64,000 nt of DNA from Acidisarcina sp. (GCA_035539175.1 DATLIY010000007.1:620001-684000); one strand, 5' to 3'; positions 35,278-44,888 are shown, counted from the first letter of the stretch. The notes: generated from the letters alone by a model not told the origin. A program made the numbers and translations.

Positions 35278-37692
35278 ATGAGCGAAGGTCGTTGGGTTCT
35301 ATTAATTGCCAGTGAGGTAGGTGGCACTGACTCTGTATCGGATCGCGCCATGGAGCGCCTGGTCGACGCAATCAGCGGAGAAGGATATGAGGTCGTTCGC
35401 ACGTCGACACCCGAAGACGGCTTGTCACTGGTAAAGTCGGATCCCTCGCACAGCGCTATTCTCCTGGACTGGGATTTGGCCGATAACCAGTTCGATGAGC
35501 GTGCGGCTCTCAAGATCATTCGTGCCGTGCGCCGGCGTAATAAGAAAGTTCCGATCTTTCTCATCGCCGATCGCACGCTGGTCAGCGAACTTCCGTTGGA
35601 AGTCGTCAAGCAGGTGCATGAGTATATTCATCTTTTCGGCGACACGCCCGCCTTCATCGCCAGCCGCGTCGATTTCGCTGTCGAGCGCTACAACGAGCAG
35701 CTCCTGCCGCCATACTTCCGCGAACTGAAGAAGTACAACGATCAGGGAGCCTATTCGTGGGACGCCCCGGGGCACATGGGCGGAGTGGCCTTCCTCAAGC
35801 ATCCTGTCGGCATGGAGTTCCATCGCTTCTTCGGCGAGAATCTGATGCGTTCCGACCTGGGCATCTCTACTTCACCACTGGGTTCGTGGCTCGATCACAT
35901 TGGGCCTCCGGGAGAATCGGAGCGCAACGCTGCACGCATCTTTGGCGCAGACTGGACCTTTTACGTTCTCGGCGGCTCGTCGAACTCTAACCAGATTGTC
36001 GGCCATGGTGTGATCGCGCAGGACGATATCGTTCTCGCCGATGCGAATTGCCACAAATCCATCTGCCACTCGCTGACGGTGACCGGAGCGCGCCCCGTCT
36101 ATCTAAAGCCTACGCGCAATGGCTATGGCATGATTGGGCTTGTCCCCCTCAAGCGCTTCAGCCCGGACTTTATCCGCCAGCTTATTGAGAAGAGTCCCAT
36201 CACCCCTGGCGCTAGATCCCAGACTCCGACCTATGCAGTTGTCACCAATTCCACTTATGACGGGCTCTGCTACGACGTCAACCGCGTAGTGACTGAGTTG
36301 GCGCAGAGCGTGCCGCGTGTCCACTTCGACGAGGCCTGGTACGCCTACGCAAAGTTTCACCCAATCTATAGTGGGCGATTCGCCATGGACGTTCCTGATG
36401 ACATGCCGGAACGCCCTACCCTCTTCGCCGTACAGTCTACGCACAAGATGCTGGCTGCCTTCTCCATGGCGTCCATGGTCCACGTAAAACTGAGCCCGCG
36501 TGCGCCGTTGGATTTCGACCAGTTCAATGAGTCGTTCATGATGCACGGCACAACCTCTCCGTTCTATCCGCTCATCGCATCGCTCGACGTGGCCGCCGCC
36601 ATGATGGATGAGCCCGCCGGTCCAACGCTGATGTATGAGACGATTCAGGATGCCATCAGCTTCCGCAAAGCGATGTCTTCCATCGCTCATCGTCTGCGCT
36701 CGGCAGAAGACGGCTGGTTCTTTCGACTCTTTCAGCCGGACCAGGTGACGGACCCGCAGAATGGCCAGTCCTATGTCTTTGAGGAAGCGCCTGATCTCCT
36801 GCTCGGCACGGACCCAAGCTGCTGGACTCTTAAGCCGGGCGAGCCATGGCACGGCTTCCAGGCAGACGATATCGCCGATGAGTACTGCATGCTTGACCCA
36901 ACCAAGGTCACGATTCTCATGCCCGGCGTCAACGCCCAGGGGCAGGTAAGCGACTCTGGAATTCCCGCAGCCATTCTTACTGAGTTCCTGGATGGCCGCA
37001 GAGTCGAGATCGCGCGCACCGGCGACTACACCGTCCTGGTCTTGTTCTCGGTTGGAACGAGCAAGGGAAAGTGGGGTAGCCTGCTGGAAAATCTGTTTGA
37101 GTTCAAGCGACTCTATGACAGCGAAGCCCCGCTGGAAGAGGCCCTTCCTGAACTCGTCTCCAAATATCCAGCGCGTTACCGCAATGCCACGCTCAAGGAT
37201 CTGAGCGACGAAATGCATGCCGCAATGCTTCAACTCAATCTTCCCGGCCTGGTAGGGGAAGCTTGCGACGAGGACTTCGACCCGGTACTCACTCCAGCGC
37301 AAACGTATCAGAAACTGTTACGAAATGAGACGGAGAAGATCCGTTTTACCGACATGGCCGGGCGTATCGCAGCCGTGATGCTTGTTCCCTATCCTCCGGG
37401 CATTCCCATGAGCATGCCGGGGGAGCGGTTAGGCAGCATCGACAGCCCCGTCATTCGGCTCATCCTTGCAATGGAGGAGTTCGGCAAGCGCTTCCCCGGG
37501 TTTGAGCGCGAGGTCCACGGTATTGAGGTCGACTCGCAGGGCAACTATTGGATGCGCGCGGTGATCGAATCTCCCGGAGAGAAGAAGAACGGCAAACAAC
37601 GCCCGCCCAGTTCCGCACCTCCGCTGAAGAGAAGACGGCGCTCTCCCCCTGCACTTAAAACACCAGAGCCGCCAGAACTTCCGCACATCTAG
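35278..37692 (+). CDS. Orn/Lys/Arg-type PLP decarboxylase
   Basis: 804 residues. An N-terminal receiver-like wing domain (about 1-130, ending AFIASRVDFAVERY) is followed by the fold-type I core with the PLP lysine K390 in STHKMLAAFS, preceded by HFDEAWYAYAKFHPIY. The C-terminal domain includes ERNLV-free segments such as PGIPMSMPGERL. It decarboxylates a basic amino acid, yielding a polyamine or acid-resistance product; which of arginine, lysine or ornithine cannot be told. AGGAG precedes ATG 35278. The last ~35 residues are a Pro/Arg/Lys-rich tail (LKRRRRSPP) absent from the E. coli enzymes. No antiporter gene is adjacent. Confidence 0.92.
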   Translation: MSEGRWVLLIASEVGGTDSVSDRAMERLVDAISGEGYEVVRTSTPEDGLSLVKSDPSHSAILLDWDLADNQFDERAALKIIRAVRRRNKKVPIFLIADRTLVSELPLEVVKQVHEYIHLFGDTPAFIASRVDFAVERYNEQLLPPYFRELKKYNDQGAYSWDAPGHMGGVAFLKHPVGMEFHRFFGENLMRSDLGISTSPLGSWLDHIGPPGESERNAARIFGADWTFYVLGGSSNSNQIVGHGVIAQDDIVLADANCHKSICHSLTVTGARPVYLKPTRNGYGMIGLVPLKRFSPDFIRQLIEKSPITPGARSQTPTYAVVTNSTYDGLCYDVNRVVTELAQSVPRVHFDEAWYAYAKFHPIYSGRFAMDVPDDMPERPTLFAVQSTHKMLAAFSMASMVHVKLSPRAPLDFDQFNESFMMHGTTSPFYPLIASLDVAAAMMDEPAGPTLMYETIQDAISFRKAMSSIAHRLRSAEDGWFFRLFQPDQVTDPQNGQSYVFEEAPDLLLGTDPSCWTLKPGEPWHGFQADDIADEYCMLDPTKVTILMPGVNAQGQVSDSGIPAAILTEFLDGRRVEIARTGDYTVLVLFSVGTSKGKWGSLLENLFEFKRLYDSEAPLEEALPELVSKYPARYRNATLKDLSDEMHAAMLQLNLPGLVGEACDEDFDPVLTPAQTYQKLLRNETEKIRFTDMAGRIAAVMLVPYPPGIPMSMPGERLGSIDSPVIRLILAMEEFGKRFPGFEREVHGIEVDSQGNYWMRAVIESPGEKKNGKQRPPSSAPPLKRRRRSPPALKTPEPPELPHI

Positions 37693-37696
37693 TTTA

Positions 37697-37734
37697 AAAA
37701 AGGCATCTCGCAACAGCTCGCGAGATGCCTTTTT
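37697..37734 (+). terminator. Rho-independent terminator of the decarboxylase gene
   Basis: Perfect stem GGCATCTCGC/GCGAGATGCC extended by A-T pairs, loop AACAGCTC, then a run of five T. Symmetric A and T runs could also serve the convergent gene at 37765. Confidence 0.85.
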
Positions 37735-37764
37735 GCTTTGCAAGGTATTCCGTCATCCGCCTGC

Positions 37765-38625
37765 CTACCAGGCGATCTTCTCCGGCAGGAACTCCGCAAA
37801 TAAGTCGTCGTAGTAGGGCTTTAGTTGCCGCATATCCGGCTTCGCGTGCCCCTTCGAATAAAGATCGTAGGGATTGAACTTCTTCACCCACTCCAACATT
37901 GCACGGTCCTTCTCATTCGTAAGGTGGGTATACGCGCCGTGGCTGTGCCAGGGATAGAAGGAGTGGAAGCGCAACATGGAGAGCGCTTCGTCGCGCAAAT
38001 AAGGTTTCATCACTTCGGCAATATAACCATCGTGCCCGAAGGACATATGGATATTTTCAAGACCGCAGTTCGGCTCATACATCCCATACTTGGTCTGGTA
38101 TGCGGGATTCAACGCATCGGGATTCTTCTGAAAGTATTCTCGAAACACGATCGTATCCGACCACGCGCAGCCCACTGGAAACGTATCGCCAACCACTCCC
38201 CACTGCGGCTCGCCATAGAGGCAAAGGCATTTCCCCAGATCGTGAATAAAGCCGGTAAGGATCATCCAGCGCGGCTGCCCGTCGCGACGCATCGCCTCCG
38301 AGGTCTGCAGCAAGTGCTCCATCTGGGTCAGGTCCGTATCGGGATCGCTGTCATCCACAAGCGTATTCAGATATTCGGCTGCCTCCCATATCGACTTCTG
38401 GCCACGCGTCAAACCAAAGTATTGCTTTTCCTTGCCAAGCACGTAATCGACAGTCTGGTTCTCATGGTTGAGCCGATAGAACTCGGCGACTTCAGGATTG
38501 GCAGTTGCATCGTACTGCCGAAACTCCTCTTCCGTCTTCCCCTGTTTGTATCGGCCTTCCAGGAAGTCATCCCATTCGTCCAGATTCTTGAGCGGCTTTG
38601 AATCCATTGGAGCAGCTGCACTCAT
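37765..38625 (-). CDS. Myo-inositol oxygenase (MIOX)
   Basis: 286 residues from ATG 38625, with GGGAG 8 bases upstream; ATG 38694 is in frame but less supported. The HD-type di-iron fold shows the family motifs LNHENQTVDYVLGKE, LTGFIHDLGKCLCLYGEPQW, VVGDTFPVGCAWSDTIVF, NIHMSFGHDGYIAEVMKP and MLRFHSFYPWHSHGAY, holding the His/Asp iron ligands. It cleaves myo-inositol with O2 to D-glucuronate in the cytoplasm. MIOX is common in eukaryotes and occasional in bacteria. The adjacent same-strand GRP-type transporter could supply inositol. Confidence 0.95.
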   Translation of the reverse strand: MSAAAPMDSKPLKNLDEWDDFLEGRYKQGKTEEEFRQYDATANPEVAEFYRLNHENQTVDYVLGKEKQYFGLTRGQKSIWEAAEYLNTLVDDSDPDTDLTQMEHLLQTSEAMRRDGQPRWMILTGFIHDLGKCLCLYGEPQWGVVGDTFPVGCAWSDTIVFREYFQKNPDALNPAYQTKYGMYEPNCGLENIHMSFGHDGYIAEVMKPYLRDEALSMLRFHSFYPWHSHGAYTHLTNEKDRAMLEWVKKFNPYDLYSKGHAKPDMRQLKPYYDDLFAEFLPEKIAW

Positions 38626-38727
38626 TTCGGTTCTCCCTTCAGGCTGACCTGCATCCTGATAGCTTTCAACCATGTGAGAAGCGCTCAGCGCCAATGTCAG
38701 TGCATCGCGAAGTTCAGCTCACACAGG

Positions 38728-40035
38728 TTAAGACGACTTTCTGGTTGTCCTCCACATCTCCCATGCAAAGCCTGCGAGAGTGAGCACTAAAACAAATGTC
38801 AAAACGAGAACCCACCGGAGGTTCATCGCCAATGGAGGGATGGATGCCTTCCACCCCAGCCACAGAAACGTTCCAATCGCGGTTGCAACGATCAGGTAAT
38901 CCCACCAGTCCCGCCGATCACTCCGGTTCACCGATTCGCTGTATGCGCGGAGCACTTGATGATAGTCAAGATCATATCTTCGGCATTCGCGGATCAGGGC
39001 ATCGTTCGTGGAGGTGTGCTCGCGCTCTGTCGCCACCGCCGTGCTGATTGCCAGAGCACCTAAAATCATCACGCTGGAACCCAGAAGCACTAGCAATTTA
39101 TGATGCCAATCCGCACCCGCAAGTTCTCCAAAAACAAGAGCTCCCCAGGCAAGTCCCCATAACTGATTTGTATTCGAGAGCGGTATGGCGCGCCCAATTC
39201 CTAGATACTTCGTTGCGTACTGCTGAAAGAGATCTCCAATTACCCAGACGAAGCCTCCCAGAAATAGCCAGAAGAGCATATGCCTGGTTTGCGCCAGATG
39301 AAAAACCGGAGAATGCAGGCCGCCATCCAGAGCGAGAACCAGTGCGAAAACCGTGCCCAACTCGCCGACCGTAAACACGGTGACAAAGGAGAGGGGATTC
39401 ATTCCGCTGATGTAAGCCTTGCGATAAGGCACATACATGGTTCCCCATAACAGGCTTGCTCCTATGGCGGCCAGAATGCCGCTCACTGCGCGCGGTGCAG
39501 GAGCTGCGCCATGATGAATCGTGCTGAATCCAAGCATGATCGCGGCTACCACGATGGCCAAAGCGCCGAGGACTACCTTCGCCACGTTCTTTCTGTCCGC
39601 GTGCTTGAGTTCGCCGAACAAAAGCCAGCCCCACAAAATGCCGATCAAGGAATTTGTATTCCACAAGGGAAACGCAATCGTCAGGCCGACGTCCCGAATA
39701 GCAAAAACAGTAAGCGTATTTGCCACCGCCCAAAGCGCACCCGCCAGAATCGCCCAGGGAATGAGGTGCTTGTTGTCACCCAGATCTGCGAATACCGAGC
39801 GCGTTCCCTTCAGAAGCGTTGGGAAGGTCCACCTTGCAATGAAGACACCCGCAACCATGCAAAGCGAAATTGCGAATGGAGAGAATCCTGAATTCACAAG
39901 CTTTGTAGGGGCCTCAGCAGCTCCCAGCCACACGCCCGCGGCCAGTCCGCAAAAAACGCCTAGCGTGTGGGTAGAAGCGAACCTCTTTAGCGCCGACCTG
40001 GTATCCGGCGCGTTGACTTGAAGTACTTCTTTCAT
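38728..40035 (-). CDS. GRP/RhaT-like sugar transporter
   Basis: 435 residues with ten helices in the GRP/DMT arrangement, as in RhaT and bacterial glucose/ribose porters: LWAVANTLTVFAIRDVGLTIAFPLWNTNSL and YLGIGRAIPLSNTNQLWGLAWGALVFGE show the internal repeat with its N-T-N motif. ATG 40035 has AAGG about 9 bases upstream. A C-terminal soluble insert (about 340-385, DALIRECRRYDLDYHQVLRAYS) precedes two further helices, which is unusual. Position beside the rhamnose/fucose operon and MIOX suggests a deoxysugar or inositol substrate; which one cannot be decided. Confidence 0.8.
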   Translation of the reverse strand: MKEVLQVNAPDTRSALKRFASTHTLGVFCGLAAGVWLGAAEAPTKLVNSGFSPFAISLCMVAGVFIARWTFPTLLKGTRSVFADLGDNKHLIPWAILAGALWAVANTLTVFAIRDVGLTIAFPLWNTNSLIGILWGWLLFGELKHADRKNVAKVVLGALAIVVAAIMLGFSTIHHGAAPAPRAVSGILAAIGASLLWGTMYVPYRKAYISGMNPLSFVTVFTVGELGTVFALVLALDGGLHSPVFHLAQTRHMLFWLFLGGFVWVIGDLFQQYATKYLGIGRAIPLSNTNQLWGLAWGALVFGELAGADWHHKLLVLLGSSVMILGALAISTAVATEREHTSTNDALIRECRRYDLDYHQVLRAYSESVNRSDRRDWWDYLIVATAIGTFLWLGWKASIPPLAMNLRWVLVLTFVLVLTLAGFAWEMWRTTRKSS

Positions 40036-40742
40036 TCAGGACACCTTAATGTGCAGTTGGTCCTTTCGCGCGCCTAAGGCGGGTAGTCGCAACAAGATCA
40101 ACCAGAGACTGGAAGTACTCTAGTGTAGGACGACCAAAAGAGCGAGCCCGATCAACAAGACTATTATTGGTATTACGAAGTGGCTGTCCGTTAGAACTGC
40201 TTTTACTGTCTGTCCTCGGGTCATCTTCTATCCACCTTGGGGATTGCGATTGGGAGAGTCAGTGTGGACTCAACTCTCTGCTCCCGGTCCCCCGCGCGTC
40301 CAATGAGGGCTTGGCTCCAACGTCATCGCTCCCGCAGTCAGCGTCATGGCTTGCGGAGATCCCTGTTTCCTTTTGGAGTCGCAGCGGTGCTCTTTCCAGA
40401 AGAACACAGAATGCAGAGTTCCTGCACGATGCCTTTTCCCTCAGCCACGGTGAAGATCCGATCCACGGCGGGCAGAGTTACTTTTTCGATGAGACCACTG
40501 GCCCAGTGTATCGCAACGAGATCCACTCGTTTCGCATCGCCAATTCCGAGGTAAGCGCGAAAGTCGTTCGACGAAGCAAGCTTCTGCCGCTGATCACGTC
40601 CGCACGTTGCCGCATTAGTGTCGGCGGGAGATCCATGTTGCGCAGCCGGAGTGGCCGCCAGAAAGCAGCCCATGCCTGACGCGGGCGCGCAGGCCGCTCT
40701 CTTCTCTTGTAAAAACAACAACTACTTTGCCAGGTGCTCTGC
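40036..40742. other. Long intergenic stretch, 707 bases, with a decayed gene fragment
   Basis: No intact gene. A minus-strand remnant resembling an ASPIC/UnbV domain lies at about 40428-40600 (see separate entry). The rest, 40036-40400 and 40600-40742, shows no motif, repeat or RNA gene that I can support; several open frames on both strands look like noise. Confidence 0.5.
40428..40600 (-). pseudogene. Fragment of an ASPIC/UnbV (CRTAC1-like) domain protein
   Basis: A minus-strand frame encodes SSNDFRAYLGIGDAKRVDLV then AIHWASGLIEKVTLPAVD and RIFTVAEG, matching the C-terminal ASPIC/UnbV module (consensus like SQNDxRxHFGLG...xxIxWPSG...Vxxxxxxxx.xxxG) of FG-GAP/TPR proteins. Sequence on either side is frame-disrupted and no FG-GAP repeats remain, so it is a relic of a once larger gene. 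Confidence 0.55.
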
Positions 40743-42383
40743 TCAAATGCCGCAGAGATGCACCTGAACGCCAAGCTCGGCAAACATCGCGGCCTTCGCA
40801 GCCAGCGCACGATCGGCAATTTGCGGTGTGGGAGCATAAGCCACACTCACATGATTAGCGTGATGCCTGGCCATGAACTGGCTCTGCGAGACTCCATGCA
40901 GCACTACATGCATCATGGGCCATTGTGGCGTCGTAGCCTGCCAGCGACGCTCGGTCTCTTCGGCAGGTAGTTCGACTGCCGTAGCGCGGCCCATGTCTAC
41001 GTGCACCCGTCCACCTTCCACAAAAACGCGGCTCCAGACCACTGGCCCCGGTTTGCAGACGCCTTTCAGCGTGCCTCCGCCCAGGGGGAAAAACATCGGC
41101 GGCTGGCGCTCGCTTACTGCCTTGGCGTATCCACCACTCAAGTGCGACGCAGGCACTGCACCCGATATCTGAAATACCCATACGAAGTCGTCGATGCCCT
41201 GCCCCTTATAATGCTCACCCCAGCGAACATCGTGCAGCGTGGTCGCAGGATCCAGTTGCATGGAGTTCCAGACGCGGTTGGTGATCAGAGCATCCAGGCC
41301 GGCGCCTTCATCCACTTCATTGAAGTGCGGCAGCGGTTGCCCTGCGTAGAGCTCACGTCCATCTTTTGAGAAGACCGGAGGCCGCTCCGCATTGTTCAGC
41401 AGGCCCTCAACCAGGTCCGACGCCGGAACCATGTCCTTGAGGCCCTGCTGATACTGAATGCCAATGACATCGCAACCAAAGTCAGCGGCAATGCGCATCG
41501 CGGCGATATACATTTTGCACTGCGCCAGGATCTGCGCGTCGGTCAGGTCCGTTGCTTCGTTTGGACCGGTCTTGAAGGTCATGCCGCGCTCATCCATCCA
41601 GGTGCGAACCTTTTGCGCTTCGGCATCGGAGATGTCGCGCATGGCGGCGACCAGCGCAGACTGGCTCAACCGCTCTTTGTATACACCCAGTGGATTGAGA
41701 AGATAATCTTCGATGATTGCGTTATACATGCCCATGCAGCCTTCATCGAAGACACCCAGAATTGCCTTGCGCGATTGGAGCAGCTTCGCCAGCGAGCGCC
41801 CCAGTTCGCGCTCTGCTGCAGGTGCAGCCGACACGTCAAAATCATGCACGTGGCTCAGATCATGATCCACTTTGTGCTCGATCAGCCATTGCCGCAGACC
41901 CTTGCGAAAGTCTTCGTCATCGAAGTTCTTGCTCCATAGAGTACTGAACGTTGCACCTGCCTTATACAGGCAACCATTCAAGTTCAGCATTCCGACCAAT
42001 CCGGGCCATTCCCCTGACCAGTTCGCTACCGTAAGGATCGGCCCGCGATGGCTCAACAAGCCGGCAAGAACGTGGTTGCTGTATTGCCACACAGCCTCGG
42101 CGACTACCAGAGGAGCATCCGAAGGAATATGCGTGAAGACGTCCATGCCCATGCGCTGGTTGTAAATGAAGCCGTGCTTCAGGCCTGCATCGTAAGCATG
42201 GGCACGGCGCAATGTGAATCCCTCGGCACGGAATGCCTCGGTCAGCTTTGCTTCCATCGCCGACTGTGCGGGCCAACAAACCTGGTTCGCGGATTGGCGC
42301 AAATCTCCGCTGGCAACCAGTAGCACTTCCTTGGCTCCCACGGGAGCTGGTGTTTCTAACTCCGGAACAACGTATCCTGCCAT
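40743..42383 (-). CDS. L-fucose isomerase-family aldose-ketose isomerase
   Basis: 546 residues. Family signatures: FGCDVIGIQYQQGLKDM and NEVDEGAGLDALITNRV, where acidic metal ligands lie, and HANHVSVAYAPT near the C-terminus with the conserved His. These Mn-dependent enzymes convert L-fucose to L-fuculose or related 6-deoxy or pentose sugars. AAGGAG 8 bases upstream fits ATG 42383. It follows a rhamnulokinase in the same operon, so the natural substrate may be L-rhamnose or L-fucose; a classical RhaA is not in the window. Confidence 0.88.
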   Translation of the reverse strand: MAGYVVPELETPAPVGAKEVLLVASGDLRQSANQVCWPAQSAMEAKLTEAFRAEGFTLRRAHAYDAGLKHGFIYNQRMGMDVFTHIPSDAPLVVAEAVWQYSNHVLAGLLSHRGPILTVANWSGEWPGLVGMLNLNGCLYKAGATFSTLWSKNFDDEDFRKGLRQWLIEHKVDHDLSHVHDFDVSAAPAAERELGRSLAKLLQSRKAILGVFDEGCMGMYNAIIEDYLLNPLGVYKERLSQSALVAAMRDISDAEAQKVRTWMDERGMTFKTGPNEATDLTDAQILAQCKMYIAAMRIAADFGCDVIGIQYQQGLKDMVPASDLVEGLLNNAERPPVFSKDGRELYAGQPLPHFNEVDEGAGLDALITNRVWNSMQLDPATTLHDVRWGEHYKGQGIDDFVWVFQISGAVPASHLSGGYAKAVSERQPPMFFPLGGGTLKGVCKPGPVVWSRVFVEGGRVHVDMGRATAVELPAEETERRWQATTPQWPMMHVVLHGVSQSQFMARHHANHVSVAYAPTPQIADRALAAKAAMFAELGVQVHLCGI

Positions 42384-42406
42384 GGACTGACTCCTTTGCC
42401 GTCTCT

Positions 42407-43927
42407 TCAGCCTGCCGTAGTTTTAGCCGCGGCACGATTGGATCCATCCGCTTCCAGCCTGCGAAAGCGAGCATACGCTTCATCCCATCCACTGCATGGA
42501 TGAGGATCGAATGTTGAACATTGCACCGACTCCCCTATAGCGGAACGGCCACTGTGTACATCTGCGAGTTGTCCCCTGGCGATAGCCTGCAGCAGCACGT
42601 TCCCCAGCGCCCCGGCCTCCACGGGTCCGCTAACCACCTGCCGGCAGCAGGCATCTGCAATCATCTGACAAATCAGCTGATTCATGCAGCCGCCACCCAC
42701 AATACGAATCGTTCGGAATTCCCTTCCCGTTACCGATTCCAGCGAGTCAAGGACAGAGCGATACTTCAGGCTCAGGCTCTCGAATGCGCAGCGCGCAATC
42801 TCACCCACGGTTTCGGGCACGGGCTGGTTGGAATCCAGACAGTAGCGGCGTATCGCGGCAGGCATATCGCAAGGAGCCTGAAACTCTTCCGCATCAGGAT
42901 CAATCAGGCATTGGAATGCTCGCACGGCACCTGCGCGAGCCGTCAGGGCAGCCCAACTATAGTCAGAGCCTTCCGTCTTCCATTGACGTACGCACTCCTG
43001 CACAATCCATAGTCCCGTCATGTTCTTCAAGAGCAGGAAGGAGCCGTCTGCACCGCCCTCGTTGGTAAAACCCAACTGCAACACGCGCTCCGATGTATCG
43101 GGCTCCCGCAACTCAACGCCCATCAGGCTCCAGGTTCCGCTACTAAGAAAAACGCTGTCCTCGCTCATGTTGGGAATCGCAGCGACGGCACTGGATGTGT
43201 CATGGGAAGCGACGGCAATGACCGGGAAGGAATGCTGCAGGCCACACTCTTTGAGTAGCTGCCCCTGCACTGGAGAGAGCACTGTTCCAGGCCGAGTGGG
43301 CTGCGGAAGAATGCGAGTGGGAATGCCCAGTTCGTCAAGCATCGCACGCGCCCAATCATGCCGGGCCGGCGAGAACATCTGTGTCGTCGTCGCCTCCGTA
43401 TACTCGATGATCTTGTCGCCGGAGAGGAAGTAAGTGAAGAGATCCGGAATCATCATCAACCGCTCCCCAGCGGCCAAAAGAGGATCGTTGGCTTCGACCA
43501 TGCTGTAGAGCTGAAACAGCGTATTGATTTGCATGGTATGGGCACCGGTCTCAGCCAAAATCCGCTGTTCCGGCACACGCGCAAAAACCTTTTCTGGGAC
43601 GCCAGTGGTGCGGCGATCGCGATAGTGAGAAGGATTCGCAAGCAGGCGACCGAACCGGTCCAGCAATCCGAAGTCAACCCCCCATGCATCTACACCGATG
43701 CCGAGCGGTGACTCCGGGAAACGCCCGCGATATTGGGATAGGCCAATCTGAATCTGCGACCAGATACCGAGCACGTTCCAATAGAGATGCTCTCCAACTT
43801 GAACGCCGCCATTGGGAAAGCGATGCAGCTCTTCCATCGCAAATCGCCGCCCGTCCCAGCGTCCGGCCATGACCCTTCCGCTGGCAGCTCCCAGATCGAC
43901 GGCGACATAATTGGCTGTAGCCGTCAT
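42407..43927 (-). CDS. rhaB: Rhamnulokinase-like FGGY sugar kinase
   Basis: 506 residues. N-terminal VAVDLGAASGRVMAGRWDG, IGVDAWGVDFGLLDRFG and SHDTSSAVAAIPN, then SSGTWSLMGVEL and RIVGGGCMNQLICQM, define the rhamnulokinase branch of FGGY kinases. It phosphorylates L-rhamnulose (or L-fuculose) at C1. Its start overlaps the stop of the upstream aldolase (43924-43927, ATGA), and the isomerase follows after 23 bases, giving the usual kinase-isomerase-aldolase set. The kinase type argues for rhamnose, the isomerase type for fucose. Confidence 0.92.
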   Translation of the reverse strand: MTATANYVAVDLGAASGRVMAGRWDGRRFAMEELHRFPNGGVQVGEHLYWNVLGIWSQIQIGLSQYRGRFPESPLGIGVDAWGVDFGLLDRFGRLLANPSHYRDRRTTGVPEKVFARVPEQRILAETGAHTMQINTLFQLYSMVEANDPLLAAGERLMMIPDLFTYFLSGDKIIEYTEATTTQMFSPARHDWARAMLDELGIPTRILPQPTRPGTVLSPVQGQLLKECGLQHSFPVIAVASHDTSSAVAAIPNMSEDSVFLSSGTWSLMGVELREPDTSERVLQLGFTNEGGADGSFLLLKNMTGLWIVQECVRQWKTEGSDYSWAALTARAGAVRAFQCLIDPDAEEFQAPCDMPAAIRRYCLDSNQPVPETVGEIARCAFESLSLKYRSVLDSLESVTGREFRTIRIVGGGCMNQLICQMIADACCRQVVSGPVEAGALGNVLLQAIARGQLADVHSGRSAIGESVQCSTFDPHPCSGWDEAYARFRRLEADGSNRAAAKTTAG

Positions 43928-44865
43928 CTCTCGTCCTCGAGATACGAGAGCACGAGAGAAGTCATTTGTTCGGTCAACCGATTGATCTCCGCATCACTCA
44001 TCGAATGAGGCTTGCCATTCCCGGGGGGAATGTCGCGTTTCCCATAGTTGCCATTCGGCGCGGCATCCTCGGTCGGCGTCGGCTCCAACGGAAATCGCTT
44101 GTCCGGCAAGCCGAGCTTCTTCTTTATGGCCAGCAAGTCGCGGATTTTGTCAGGCGGAATTTCAGGCAGAGGAGTCCTCAGTTGCGAGGCGATCATCAGT
44201 GTCTTGCAATAGTTCTCCAGCACTTCTGCATACCATTCCGCATGCGTCACCGTGTCTGCCCAGCAGACAATCCCGTGGTTCCTTAACAGAATCGTGTTGT
44301 GCTGCTTGACGAAAGGGACAACGGTCCGCGCAAATTGCAGCGTGCCTGGTGTTTCATACTCAGCCAAAGCAACAGGACCAACGAATACCTCCTGCTCCGG
44401 GACAAGATTGCCCTGCGGAATTACGCCTGCCACCGCATGCGCAGTTGCGTAAGGGGGGTGGCAATGGATCACCGCCTTCGCTTCGGGCACGGTCTTGTAA
44501 ATTTCCAGATGGAGCAGGATCTCGCTGGTGTGCGGCCGCCTGCCGCAGATCTGCCGGTTCTCCATGTCCACAAGGGACAAGTCCTCAACCCGCAAATCTC
44601 CCTTGCTGCAAAGCGTGGGAGTGGACAGAACATAGTCGGACGACACACGTGCCGAGATGTTCCCTCCATTGCCGTCAACATATTGGCGCTCCCAAAGCTT
44701 CCGTCCGGCGGCGAGGATCTCTTCCTTCAGCGCGTTTACGGCGGGAGATTGAAAGAGCTGTTGAGGTTCGTCCGAGGCGCTTGAAGTACTCTCGCGCGCG
44801 GCAAAGCACTCCAACACGGCTTTGCGGAGGATGGTTGAGATAACCGTAGACTGCAGGGTTTCCAT
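43924..44865 (-). CDS. Class II aldolase (rhamnulose/fuculose-1-phosphate aldolase-like)
   Basis: 313 residues. The class II aldolase/adducin domain (about 50-235) has YVDGNGGNISARV, the zinc-ligand HCHPPYATAHA and a second His in LLRNHGIVCWADT. It should cleave the ketose-1-phosphate to DHAP and L-lactaldehyde. A ~40-residue N-terminal extension and a C-terminal acidic/Pro-rich tail (PTPTEDAAPNG) are extra to classical FucA. It leads the operon behind a good sigma-70 promoter and is divergent from a DeoR regulator. Confidence 0.88.
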   Translation of the reverse strand: METLQSTVISTILRKAVLECFAARESTSSASDEPQQLFQSPAVNALKEEILAAGRKLWERQYVDGNGGNISARVSSDYVLSTPTLCSKGDLRVEDLSLVDMENRQICGRRPHTSEILLHLEIYKTVPEAKAVIHCHPPYATAHAVAGVIPQGNLVPEQEVFVGPVALAEYETPGTLQFARTVVPFVKQHNTILLRNHGIVCWADTVTHAEWYAEVLENYCKTLMIASQLRTPLPEIPPDKIRDLLAIKKKLGLPDKRFPLEPTPTEDAAPNGNYGKRDIPPGNGKPHSMSDAEINRLTEQMTSLVLSYLEDER

Positions 44866-44888
44866 TGGCTTCCTGTGAATAATGGTGA

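Noticed and set aside
40167-40679. 170-codon plus-strand frame in the 0.7-kb gap
   Set aside because: No motif or ribosome site, and it overlaps the minus-strand ASPIC/UnbV remnant, which explains the sequence better.
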